From NCBI GenBank assembly GCA_017450945.1, contig JAFSSP010000026.1, positions 19,526-83,525 of the forward strand: 64,000 nucleotides of DNA, in the 5' to 3' direction. Below, piece by piece: positions 42,901-50,661 of the stretch. The position numbers were made by a program, and so were the translations under genes. The notes under the pieces are model-generated. The model was not told where the DNA came from and ran no database searches. It worked only from the letters and a program-made list of their open reading frames with translations. The stretch's first letter is position 1, and each line of letters opens with the position of its first letter. The stretch comes from Clostridia bacterium. Lineage in GTDB: Bacteria; Bacillota; Clostridia; Oscillospirales; CAG-272.

Positions 42901-43981
42901 CATTGGAAGCGCTGAGAACAAAGCGGCGCTGGAAGAAAAGCTCGCCCTGCTTTCCACCAAAGAGGAACTGAAAGAGGCGCTCGCACTCCTTGTGGAGGAC
43001 GAGACGCAGAACGAAGACTTTGACAGCGTCGACGTCGCAAAGATCGCATCGGCTACGATGGGAGATCTGGAGACCGGCGAAAAGAACGCCGAAAAGGCGC
43101 TCGAGACGCTGACTGTCGGGACCAACCTGCTCCTTGGCATGAAGGATGTTCCGGCATCCGTCAAAACGCATTACAGCGAAAAAGCTGCACAGCTTGCCGC
43201 AGAACTGCGTGAGACGCTCTCGACTGTCGGAGCCATTCTCTCAAGACAGCTTGACAACGAAAAGAGCCTTTCTGCAAGCGAGCTGGAGCTGCTCTTCAAA
43301 CTGGAGACGCTGACCGCTCGTGCAGAAAAAATCGAGAGCTTCATTCAGGCCAAGAGCAGTGCGGAAGCCTTTATCGCTTCCTTTAACAACTCGCTCGATT
43401 CGATCGGCATTTTCCTCTCTTCGATCGCTTCCGATTTCCTCTATGTGCAAACGCTCAAGGATCGGATCGGATCCATGATCTCGGAGGTAGAGGCCGGTGC
43501 CGCGATCATCAAAGACGCAAAGCTTGACGCATCGGTCAAGAAAACGTTGCAGTCCCGCATTTCTTCCTGCATTGCAGATGCAAAGAAGCTTTATGCCGAG
43601 GCTGAGAAGCTTGCCGGGAAAGAAGAATCCTTCCTGATCGGCACGCTGATCAAAACCGCAGTGGAAAAGAGCGCGGAATACACCAAGGATCCGCAGCTTG
43701 CGGCCGCCTGCGGTGCGCACGAACTGGTGCAGGAAGCAATCTTTGACGCCGCCGCTCTTCCCGAAGAGCAGAACGGCGACGACTCGGATGAAACCGAAAT
43801 TCTCGAAGAGCCGGACAGCCGTCTGGTTGCCGTGACCTATGGCTCGAGAAGTGCAAGAACCGGAAACAAGAAAGCCTACAAGACTTTCTTGCTCAACTAC
43901 AATAATTACGCGGTCGTCATTGAGTATGGCGACCGGGTATACACGGTTGCCAGCGGCGGATACGTCGTTGTGGAAGACTGA
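39944..43981 (+). CDS. Large secreted DUF5696-like protein with helical insertion
   Basis: 1,345 residues, GTG start after AAAGGAGGAA. Signal peptide cleaved near residue 26 (SASA). The first part (about 30-350) is beta-rich, then a region with alternating strands and helices (DVFGAVETEKTILTIPVNVM split: DVFGAVETE, ILTIPVNV; INFKLTGFANGG; GIYPDFDFAYV; GAGLSFLLSY) that suggests a glycosidase-like beta-sandwich plus barrel, an inference only. From about 925 to 1280 it is a long, charged, coiled-coil-like insertion. The last 60 residues return to beta strands (FLLNYNNYAVVIEYGDR). It lies between permease pairs and may act on or present the transported glycan. DUF5696 assignment is from memory of family and context. 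Confidence 0.65.
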   Translation: MKKSIRLLSVLLAALLLLPVIPFSASAAAADRDVEIQNLYLKNSFNTPEDKVASMTLMLEENGYRLYVDPVSGEVACVEDATGAILLSNPYDVSTCGGSDATKKEILSQIIIQYVDNGTTKYLYSFEEAAMREQISVQRIKSGIRIEYVIGREESRKLVPRWITDENFQKFIVEPFEASVADGSMTAQAYKKFMTYYTKQDVNAKTSQRAKDQLIRLYPICAEKVIWTFEPNASTVELNWIESQIKAYCSEYTFEQMDKDHEETGYEATDDQFPVFKLALEYSLTDTGMLVRLPCNGLRYDMTTYMLENISILPYLGAGNSLNAVKTDDLNDYNFYPDGSGALFDFADLNTRVVTSVRGKVYGLDYAYHEISGLTNQKVIRTPVYGTVSSEKIYDYRYITKTGQIETLSVSTTVKSKETVEKELAAMGATLQGEPTLRSYQRGYFAVIEAGETLAEIETYHAGPKSRYNTMINYFNPKPKDSYRLSDAVSVSGGASTVTVVSERKYTGSILIRYTILNDQKQAEAAKAKDPNFTYYNADWFGMAEAYRDLLESSGALKRLTKKDLEEDIPLYLDVFGAVETEKTILTIPVNVMTPLTTTDDIISIYDSLSKNGVGNINFKLTGFANGGVYSTVPSKLKWEKAIGGKSGMQELIDKAKEVNYSGEGKHFGIYPDFDFAYVLKDSTFDDTNLKTDAIRTIDNRYTSYRQYSATQQSYVSFWQLAVSPSRYSKFYTKLIENYKPYGLDTMSVSSFGNTLNSDFDEKDPYNREDSKTYTQKAFEDLLDAGFSLMEEGGNSYTWAYVDHILDLPLDSSRYVKSSASVPFLGVVLHGYVQFAGSYLNEEGDTDCAILRAIENGAGLSFLLSYQNTNILKEDRFLSQYYSVRYDIWENDVIEIYNELNGLLKDVQNKVIIGHEFLTGERVLDADELKQKTEDELLIAKLEEEAKSEKERTEELLAIATAWSNAQNLASDIRKILKTMEEFNDGIGSAENKAALEEKLALLSTKEELKEALALLVEDETQNEDFDSVDVAKIASATMGDLETGEKNAEKALETLTVGTNLLLGMKDVPASVKTHYSEKAAQLAAELRETLSTVGAILSRQLDNEKSLSASELELLFKLETLTARAEKIESFIQAKSSAEAFIASFNNSLDSIGIFLSSIASDFLYVQTLKDRIGSMISEVEAGAAIIKDAKLDASVKKTLQSRISSCIADAKKLYAEAEKLAGKEESFLIGTLIKTAVEKSAEYTKDPQLAAACGAHELVQEAIFDAAALPEEQNGDDSDETEILEEPDSRLVAVTYGSRSARTGNKKAYKTFLLNYNNYAVVIEYGDRVYTVASGGYVVVED

Positions 43982-43998
43982 GAAAGGGGGGCAATATT

Positions 43999-44970
43999 TT
44001 GACAAACAATGCAGTCATTGATGCAAGACCGAAGAAAAAACGGCGCAAAATAGCCTCCCTCGACCGCAGAAAGGCGAGAGCCGGCTGGTTCTTCGTTTTG
44101 CCCTTTGTTCTGGGATTTTTGCTCATCTATATTCCCATGTTCATTGACTCGGTGGTCATGAGCTTCCAAACAATGGATGCCGCCGTGGACGGTTCCTCCG
44201 GTTACATCATGACCTTTGTCGGCATTGAGAACTACCGGAACGCCCTTTTAGTAGACCCGGATTTTGCGCAAACGCTTGTTACCGGACTCAAACAGCTTGC
44301 GTTTGACGTTCCCGCAATCCTCATCTTCTCGCTCTTTATGGCGGTGATGCTGAACCAGAAAATGGCGGGCCGCGGATTCTTCCGTGCAATCTTCTTTCTC
44401 CCGGTCATTCTTGCAACCGGTATCATGGAAAGTATTGCGGCGGCGGATACGCTCAACGCCGCAATGTCGGCGGGAATTGACGATGGTTCGGGAACAAATA
44501 CGACCAACCAGATCGTCTCCAGCATGGACTTTGAGCGGCTCTTCTCCAACATGAAGGTCGGTACCGAGCTTGTCGAGTACGTCACATCGGCAATCAACAA
44601 TATCTACGATATCGTGAACCGTTCCGGCGTGCAAATGCTGATTTTCCTTGCCGCCCTGCAATCCATCTCGCCCGCGATTTACGAATCCTGCAAGATCGAC
44701 GGTGCAACGGCTTGGGAAACCTTCTGGAAGATCACCTTCCCGATGATTAGCCCGATGATCCTTGTCAACGCCGTTTATACCATCATCGACTCGTTTACCA
44801 CCGAATCCAACCAGGTCATGACCTATATTTCGAGCGTTTATTCGAGAACGGGCGGTATGGTGGTATCCTCCGCCATGTCCTGGATCTACTTCTTGCTCGT
44901 CATTGTGATCGTTGCGGTGATTGCCGGAATCTTCTCTGCGTTCGTCTTCTACGGACGCAAGAACGATTAA
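43999..44970 (+). CDS. Sugar-type ABC transporter permease 3 (MalF-like)
   Basis: 323 residues, TTG start with a strong GAAAGGGGGG site. A basic cytoplasmic N-terminus is followed by six membrane segments. The EAA loop is ESCKIDGATAWETFWKITFP. A 40-residue extracytoplasmic loop (about 150-190) is longer than in permease 1. First half of a second channel in the same operon. Confidence 0.92.
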   Translation: MTNNAVIDARPKKKRRKIASLDRRKARAGWFFVLPFVLGFLLIYIPMFIDSVVMSFQTMDAAVDGSSGYIMTFVGIENYRNALLVDPDFAQTLVTGLKQLAFDVPAILIFSLFMAVMLNQKMAGRGFFRAIFFLPVILATGIMESIAAADTLNAAMSAGIDDGSGTNTTNQIVSSMDFERLFSNMKVGTELVEYVTSAINNIYDIVNRSGVQMLIFLAALQSISPAIYESCKIDGATAWETFWKITFPMISPMILVNAVYTIIDSFTTESNQVMTYISSVYSRTGGMVVSSAMSWIYFLLVIVIVAVIAGIFSAFVFYGRKND

Positions 44971-44982
44971 GGGGGTGATCGA

Positions 44983-46131
44983 ATGAACGCACAAGCTGAT
45001 AAACAGCCCGTGATCAAACGGGAAAGCAAAAAGCGCATCCGCGTGGAATTTGACCGTACCCCGCTCAAGGATCGTCTCAAAGCAAAATTCCTCAACACCT
45101 ATTTTCTCACAAGAGTTGTGATCTGGATCTTCCGCCTCGTCTTGATGGTTGGAATTTCCTACATCGTCCTTTATCCCTTCTTTACCAAAATAGCCGGTTC
45201 TTTCATGGCCCCGGAGGATCTGGTGGACGTGACCGTGCGGCTGATCCCGAAGAACTTTTCGCTCGACATTTACAAAGCGATCATTGCGGAAAACGGCTAC
45301 TGGAAGGCGTTTGGCAACACCTTTGCCCTGTCTTTCATCTGCGCCATTCTGCAAACCTTTGTTTGCTGTCTCATTGGTTACGGCTTTGCAAAGTTCAAGT
45401 TCAAGGGACGGAACCTGTTGTTCCTTCTGGTCATGCTGACCATGATCATCCCGCACCAAACCCTGCAGCTCTCCATGTATATGGAGTTCCGCTATTTTGA
45501 CATTCTCGGGATCGTTCGCCTGCTCAAAGGCGGCGGAATTGAGCTCTTTGGCTGGAACGTCAAGGAGATCGGCCCGGGCGTTGCGTCTTTCTTTGAAAAG
45601 CTCAACATCCTGCCCGACGTCATTCCCATCACCGAGAAGGGGATTGAGGTCACCCCGCAGGGCATTAACCTGCTCAACACCTATACGCCTCTCATCCTGC
45701 TTTCGCTGGGCGGCCTGGCCTTTAAGAACGGACTTTACATCTTTCTTTTGCGCCAGTTCTTCCGCGGCATGCCGGATGAACTTGAGGAATCGGCTTATAT
45801 GGACGGCTGCGGCCCCTTCCGCACCTTCATCCAAATCATTCTGCCGAACTCCATTCCGATGCTTATCACCGTCTTCCTGTTCGCGTTCTGCTGGCAGTGG
45901 ACCGATGATTTCTACACCGGTATGTTCTTCAGCTCAATGAATACAAGCCTGCTCGTTAAAATTGTTTCGGTGCCGCCGTCGCTTACAACGAACTTTGCCG
46001 GAACCGAGCTCTATAACACCGCAATCCGAAATACTTGCGGCCTTATGATCATCTTCCCGCTCGTGATCCTCTACGCTTTCTGCCAGAACTTCTTGGTTCA
46101 GGGCATCGAGCACTCGGGTATCGCAAACTAA
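44983..46131 (+). CDS. Sugar-type ABC transporter permease 4 (MalG-like, with inserted loop)
   Basis: 382 residues, about 90 longer than usual MalG-type subunits. The extra length is mainly a loop of about 65 residues (about 175-240, containing WNVKEIGPGVASFFEK) between membrane segments, before the EAA loop ESAYMDGCGPFRTFIQIILP. The N-terminus is Lys/Arg-rich. The start follows AAGGGGGTGATC. It ends the locus; a hairpin element follows. The loop could contact the accessory secreted proteins (inference). Confidence 0.92.
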   Translation: MNAQADKQPVIKRESKKRIRVEFDRTPLKDRLKAKFLNTYFLTRVVIWIFRLVLMVGISYIVLYPFFTKIAGSFMAPEDLVDVTVRLIPKNFSLDIYKAIIAENGYWKAFGNTFALSFICAILQTFVCCLIGYGFAKFKFKGRNLLFLLVMLTMIIPHQTLQLSMYMEFRYFDILGIVRLLKGGGIELFGWNVKEIGPGVASFFEKLNILPDVIPITEKGIEVTPQGINLLNTYTPLILLSLGGLAFKNGLYIFLLRQFFRGMPDELEESAYMDGCGPFRTFIQIILPNSIPMLITVFLFAFCWQWTDDFYTGMFFSSMNTSLLVKIVSVPPSLTTNFAGTELYNTAIRNTCGLMIIFPLVILYAFCQNFLVQGIEHSGIAN

Positions 46132-46154
46132 AAGGGAAGAGAGGAAAAGAAAAA

Positions 46155-46313
46155 GCGGAGAGAACTTTTTGCAAAAAGTTCTCTCCGCACCTCTTTCAAA
46201 AACTCAAACATTAAAAAAGCGCTTAGCCATTCTGTCGGCAGAGCGCTTATCTTTTTGTTCAAAGTTTTTGGAAGGGGTGCGGGGGAACCCCTTTTTCAAA
46301 AGGGTTCCCCCGC
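46155..46313. repeat. Intergenic double-hairpin element, copy F (different spacer)
   Basis: Hairpins at 46155-46188 (GCGGAGAGAACTTTTT arm) and 46279-46313 (GCGGGGGAACCCCTTTT arm). The spacer differs from other copies and carries its own inverted repeat, AAGCGCTTA... and AGAGCGCTT. It separates the converging permease 4 and phosphatase genes and can terminate both. Confidence 0.85.
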
Positions 46314-46330
46314 AATTCCTTACTCTATTT

Positions 46331-47485
46331 TCATTTCATCATTTTTTGCACGGTAGCGATCTGTTCGGCTTTGACACCGATCGAAAGGAGGTAATTTTCC
46401 ACCTTTTCGGCAAGTGTGCTGCCCTCGGCGGCGCCCACGGTTTCAAGATAGCGATCCATGGCGCCGATGCTCGGCTTTTTATCGATCTTTCCAAATCCCG
46501 AGAAAAGGTAATCCCGGTAGAGATCTTTTTTGGAAACGCCGCACAGTCCCAAAACGAGGAATGCGATCATACCGGTGCGGTCTGTGCCGATGCTGCAGTG
46601 GAAGGCGATGGGGTAGTTTGCCTCGTCTCCGAGCACTTCAAAAACTTTTAAGAGTGAATCCTTGTTGACCGAAGCGGTCAGAATGTTGGAAATGTTTTCG
46701 TACTCCATGGGAAGGAAGTAATAGTTGACGCTGCTGCCGAGCGCGCTCTCTTCGGTGGAGTCGCCGTGATCTTGCACCTGCTTTTTGGTACGCAGATCGA
46801 TCTCGGTTTTGACGCCCAGCTGGTTCAAAAGCACCTCTTTGCCGCTGCTCGTGACTTTGGAGAAGCGTCCGGTGCGGAAGAGCTGTCCCTGTTTGGTCGT
46901 GCCGCCGCTCTTGGTTTCCCAGCCGCCGAGATCGCGGCAGTTGGTCACGCCGTCCACATAGAGGTTGCGGGGAGCGTTTTCAGAGATTTTCAGGGTTTCA
47001 ACTTGGCTTTTGAACACCTCTTTGCCGATGGTTCCTTCGACATACCAGTAAAGGGTCTCGCCAAGCTCGAGGTTGAGGGATCCGATATCCAAACGGCCGC
47101 CGGAGGCTTCCATGCGGACCGGATCCGAGAAGGCGTCGTCTTTGCTGATCACAACGCATTCTTTCAGAGCCGACGCTTTGGCGCCGGTTACGGTGTGTTC
47201 CCATTTGAGAAGCAGTTGAGGTCTGCTGTTTTCGCCGCTGCCGTTCATGAAGTCGGTCAGGCTATTGTAGTTTTTGGAATTGAGATATTCATCTTGCATG
47301 GTAGAGTGCAGGGTGTTGCTCGGGACCAAAAGCTCGTAGGAAACGGTGATAGCAGGTTCTTCTGTTTTGTCGGGCGTTTGATCGGGAGCAGGAGCCGGTT
47401 CCGGGCCGTTTGTTCCGCAACCGAACAGCGAGGAAGAAAGGAGCAACAGCGCAAGCAGGAAGGATAGCAGTCTGGTATGTTTCAT
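46331..47485 (-). CDS. Tyrosine-phosphatase lipoprotein (PF13350-type)
   Basis: 384 residues. Lipobox LFGC near residue 22, so the enzyme is anchored outside the cell. After a Pro/Glu linker and a beta-rich domain, the phosphatase part begins at NCRDLGGWET and has HCSIGTDRTG (about 295-304), the CX5R loop with catalytic Cys and Arg. The family acts on phosphotyrosine, phosphoinositides or similar substrates; the extracellular substrate here is unknown. The ATG at 47485 follows CCAAGGAGG. Confidence 0.87.
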   Translation of the reverse strand: MKHTRLLSFLLALLLLSSSLFGCGTNGPEPAPAPDQTPDKTEEPAITVSYELLVPSNTLHSTMQDEYLNSKNYNSLTDFMNGSGENSRPQLLLKWEHTVTGAKASALKECVVISKDDAFSDPVRMEASGGRLDIGSLNLELGETLYWYVEGTIGKEVFKSQVETLKISENAPRNLYVDGVTNCRDLGGWETKSGGTTKQGQLFRTGRFSKVTSSGKEVLLNQLGVKTEIDLRTKKQVQDHGDSTEESALGSSVNYYFLPMEYENISNILTASVNKDSLLKVFEVLGDEANYPIAFHCSIGTDRTGMIAFLVLGLCGVSKKDLYRDYLFSGFGKIDKKPSIGAMDRYLETVGAAEGSTLAEKVENYLLSIGVKAEQIATVQKMMK

Positions 47486-47516
47486 AAAGAAACCTCCTTG
47501 GTTTATTCTTCGCCTT

Positions 47517-47578
47517 ATTATATCACATTCCAAAAAGAAAATCAACCCCTTTACAAATCTGTCAAAGTGTGTTAAAAT
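47517..47578. promoter_or_regulatory. Divergent promoters of the phosphatase and methionine-gamma-lyase-family genes
   Basis: Minus: TTGATT (47540-47545), 17 bp, TATAAT with TG extension (47517-47522). Plus: TTTACA (47550-47555), 17 bp, TAAAAT (47573-47578). The -35 boxes are 4 bp apart. Confidence 0.8.
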
Positions 47579-47610
47579 ACTCTTTGGTATTTTGGAGGGG
47601 AGGGATCCTT

Positions 47611-48864
47611 ATGGCAAATCTGCAACCGAATGAGCGCGTAGCGGCATTGCTGCAAAAGGCGGAAAGCGCGCTTGCCGGGCAATTTGCGCGGGTGGAAGAG
47701 GTCTGCCTTGTAAACTCCCAAAAGGTTCTCGCGGCCTTTCTTGACGAGAGAGTTGCCTACTCGGATTTTGCCGAGACGAACGGCTACGGCTTTTTCGACG
47801 AGGCAAGAGACAAGATCGAGCGTGTTTTTGCTCGTGTGCTTGGGGCAGAGGATGCACTGGTGCGCCCGCAGATCCTCTCGGGCACCAATGCCATCTATCT
47901 TTCGCTCTCGGGACTTTTGCATCCCGGGGACACGCTTGTCGCCATTTCGGGTACTCCCTATGACCCCTTGCAGGAGATCGTCGGCATCCGTGGGGAAAGC
48001 CAACTTGCTCTCAACCGTAACGGCGTCTCTTACGAAGAAATTGACCTGGTAGACAGCGATTTTGACTATTCCGCCATTGAAGCGCGGATCAAGCGCGGCG
48101 GAGTGAAGATGGTGGAAATTCAGCGCTCCTGCGGCTATTCGCCAAGAAGGGGACTCTCCATCGCACAGATCGAAAAGGCCACCAAACTCGTCAAGAGCAT
48201 CGATCCCTCTGTCATCGTTTTTTGCGACAACTGCTATGGCGAACTCGTCGAAGAAAAAGAGCCTTGCGACGTGGGCGTGGATCTTGTTGCCGGGTCGCTG
48301 ATGCACAACCTTGGCGGCGGTGTGGCCTCCTCGGGCGGCTATATTGCAGGCAGGGAAGACCTAATCGCAGAGGTTGCCGACCGCATGACCTCGCCCGGCA
48401 TGGGCAAATACCTCGGCGCAAATTACAACCAGAATCTCAAATTCTTAAAAGGGATTTTCTTAGCGCCACGTACGGTGGCAAACGCGGTCAAAACCGCGAT
48501 CCTTGCTTCCTATCTTGCCGAGCAGCTCGGATACACCGACGTTTGCCCTGCTTCCTGTGACCGTCGGAGCGATATCGTCCAGACCTTTAACCTAAAAGAT
48601 GCCGACGAGCTGATCCTCTTTTGCCAAACGCTCCAGTCGGTGTCGCCAATTGATTCGCAGTACGCCTCTGTTCCTTGTGAAATGCCGGGATATCCGCACG
48701 AGGAGATCATGTCGGCAGGCACCTTTTCGCAGGGCTCTACCATTGAACTGACCGCCGACGCGCCGGTCGTTGCCCCCTACAAGGTCTTTTTGCAGGGGTC
48801 GCTGACCTACGAGTACGGCAAACTCGCCCTTGGCGCGGCCTTTTCAAAACTGACCGAAAAATAA
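47611..48864 (+). CDS. Methionine gamma-lyase-family (PF06838, 'aluminium resistance') protein lacking the PLP lysine
   Basis: 417 residues, normal family length. Family hallmarks include ARVLGAEDALVRPQILSGTN, CDNCYGELVE and GGYIAG. In homologues the PLP-binding lysine lies in a SLIKNPGGG-type motif; here the codons read GSLMHNLGGG, with His232 in the Lys position. If that alignment is right, the protein cannot form the internal aldimine and is a pseudoenzyme or uses PLP differently. The ATG at 47611 follows GGAGGGGAGGG. It is followed 13 bp later by a PnuC-like gene, so the two are probably co-transcribed. Confidence 0.82.
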   Translation: MANLQPNERVAALLQKAESALAGQFARVEEVCLVNSQKVLAAFLDERVAYSDFAETNGYGFFDEARDKIERVFARVLGAEDALVRPQILSGTNAIYLSLSGLLHPGDTLVAISGTPYDPLQEIVGIRGESQLALNRNGVSYEEIDLVDSDFDYSAIEARIKRGGVKMVEIQRSCGYSPRRGLSIAQIEKATKLVKSIDPSVIVFCDNCYGELVEEKEPCDVGVDLVAGSLMHNLGGGVASSGGYIAGREDLIAEVADRMTSPGMGKYLGANYNQNLKFLKGIFLAPRTVANAVKTAILASYLAEQLGYTDVCPASCDRRSDIVQTFNLKDADELILFCQTLQSVSPIDSQYASVPCEMPGYPHEEIMSAGTFSQGSTIELTADAPVVAPYKVFLQGSLTYEYGKLALGAAFSKLTEK

Positions 48865-48877
48865 AAAAGGACTCCTT

Positions 48878-49681
48878 ATGAAACCAACTTTCAAAGAAAA
48901 CGTCAAAAAGATTTTCACCATCCGCTTTACCACCTACGAAAAGATCTGGGTCCTGTCGCTGACAGCCCTTGCAATCGTGATGGCCTTTTTGTTCCCGGAA
49001 GAGGACGTCAGCTTTTTTGATGCGAACGGCAATGTGACCTTTGTCTCGAGCGGTGTGGTCATTACCATTCTCTATGTGTTTGATGTCATCATCGGGAACT
49101 TCTGCGAGCTGCTCTTTTCCAAACAGCTTCGCTGGGCGTTCCTGCTTTATAATGTTGTCGAACTCATCGAGATCGCTGCGCTCATCCTGACCGGCTCGCG
49201 ATTTGCCTCGATGGCGACCGCGATCTTCTACTGGATCCCGGCACACACCATGGGATTTTTCGTCTGGCGGCGGCATAAGGATCGCGTCGATGACAAAAAA
49301 ACCGTCGTCCGCAAGCTCAAATGGTGGCAGACCGTGCTCATCTTTGCTGTGACCATCGGCTTTACTTTCGGCGTCGGCTACCTCATCGCCGATATGACCC
49401 CGCCCTCGGATTTTTACGGAAGCGAAACACTCTGGAAGGTCATCGCCTACCTCGACGCATCACTCGCCATTATGAGTATCATCGACGGCATTCTCATGTA
49501 CTTCCGCTCCAAAGAATCCTGGTGGACCTGGTACCTCTATATCGCCATCGAAACAGTCGTCAATATCCTCTCGGGACAGTGGATTCTGCTCGTCTATAAA
49601 CTCGGCTACCTCACCAACACCACCTACGGCCTCATTAAATGGTCGCGGTATATTAAGGAAAACGAGATCAGTAAGGAATAA
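48878..49681 (+). CDS. PnuC-family (nicotinamide riboside/mononucleotide-type) transporter
   Basis: 267 residues, around seven membrane segments. The C-terminal block WWTWYLYIAIETVVNILSGQ, then YKLGYLTNTTYGLIKWSRYI matches the PnuC pattern of substrate-binding Trp/Asn residues. PnuC proteins carry vitamin precursors by facilitated diffusion, trapped by phosphorylation inside. No nadR or kinase gene is adjacent, so nicotinamide riboside, thiamine or another ligand is possible. It directly follows the PF06838 gene. Confidence 0.82.
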   Translation: MKPTFKENVKKIFTIRFTTYEKIWVLSLTALAIVMAFLFPEEDVSFFDANGNVTFVSSGVVITILYVFDVIIGNFCELLFSKQLRWAFLLYNVVELIEIAALILTGSRFASMATAIFYWIPAHTMGFFVWRRHKDRVDDKKTVVRKLKWWQTVLIFAVTIGFTFGVGYLIADMTPPSDFYGSETLWKVIAYLDASLAIMSIIDGILMYFRSKESWWTWYLYIAIETVVNILSGQWILLVYKLGYLTNTTYGLIKWSRYIKENEISKE

Positions 49682-49692
49682 AAAGGGAATAT

Positions 49693-49844
49693 GCGGGGGT
49701 GCCTTTTTGAAAAAAAGCGCACCCCCGCACCCCCTTGAAAAACTGTTTCAATTTTTATTTTCTTCCCGGCGTGCGTAAAGCCTTTTCGTTTAAGGTCTTT
49801 GAAAAGGGTGCGGGGAAAACTTTCTTCCAGAAAGTTTTCCCCGC
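49693..49844. repeat. Intergenic double-hairpin element, copy G (reverse orientation)
   Basis: Hairpins at 49693-49728 (GCGGGGGTGCCTTTTT arm) and 49810-49844 (GCGGGGAAAACTTTC arm). The spacer core appears on the opposite strand (TTCCCGGCGTGCGT), so this copy is inverted relative to B, C, E and H. It lies between two convergent genes. Confidence 0.87.
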
Positions 49845-49866
49845 ATTCTTATTTTCAAAGTCCTTT

Positions 49867-50661
49867 TTACGACAAAACCATGCGATCGGATTCCTGGCTT
49901 TGTCCTGCGATCTCGGCGAACTTTGCCATGAGGTCGGCCTTGGTCAGCTTCATTTTTTCCTCGCCCGAGACGTCATAGATGATCTCGCCCTGGTTCATCA
50001 TGATAAGGCGGTTTCCGTGGCGGATCGCGTCCTTCATGTTATGGGTGATCATAATGGCGGTCAGGTGGTTTTCTGTGACGAGCTTATCGGTCAGCATCAG
50101 CACCTTTGCGGCGGTGGCCGGATCAAGTGCGGCGGTATGCTCGTCAAGCAGGAGCAGTTTCGGGTTTTCCATGGTGGCCATGAGCAGAGTCACTGCCTGT
50201 CTTTGACCGCCAGAGAGCAGTCCCATTTTGGAGGTCAGACGGTTTTCCAGTCCCAGATCGAGCTGCGCGAGAAGTTCTTTATAGCGTGCGCGATCCTTTT
50301 TGGTGATTCCCCAGGTCATGCGACGGCGTTTGCCGCGGCGGTCGGCGATCGAAAGATTTTCCTCGACCCACATATCGGCGGCAGTTCCCATCATCGGGTC
50401 CTGGAAGACGCGGCCAATGTATTTTGCGCGCTTGTATTCGGGGAGCTTGGTGACGTCCACGCCGTCGATGAGCACTTGCCCCGCGTCAAGAGGGAAAACG
50501 CCTGCCACAGCGTTGAGCATGGTGGATTTTCCGGCGCCGTTGCCGCCGATGACGGTGACAAAATCGCCGTCGTTCAGGGTCAGCGAAAGGTTGTTCAAGG
50601 CAACCTTTTCATTGACCGTTCCGGCATTGAAAATCTTGGTGATGTTTTTGAGCTCAAGCAT
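49867..50661 (-). CDS. ABC transporter ATP-binding protein (partner of PF04392-type binding protein)
   Basis: 264 residues. Walker A GGNGAGKST (about 39), signature LLSGGQRQAVTLLM (about 145) and Walker B LLLLDEHTAALD (about 165) are intact. The D-loop and His-loop (ITHNMKDAI) are present. The gene order binding protein, permease, ATPase and the PF04392 partner match TrpXYZ-type importers, which carry tryptophan/tyrosine or related compounds. The start overlaps the end of the permease gene by 8 bp. Confidence 0.9.
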   Translation of the reverse strand: MLELKNITKIFNAGTVNEKVALNNLSLTLNDGDFVTVIGGNGAGKSTMLNAVAGVFPLDAGQVLIDGVDVTKLPEYKRAKYIGRVFQDPMMGTAADMWVEENLSIADRRGKRRRMTWGITKKDRARYKELLAQLDLGLENRLTSKMGLLSGGQRQAVTLLMATMENPKLLLLDEHTAALDPATAAKVLMLTDKLVTENHLTAIMITHNMKDAIRHGNRLIMMNQGEIIYDVSGEEKMKLTKADLMAKFAEIAGQSQESDRMVLS

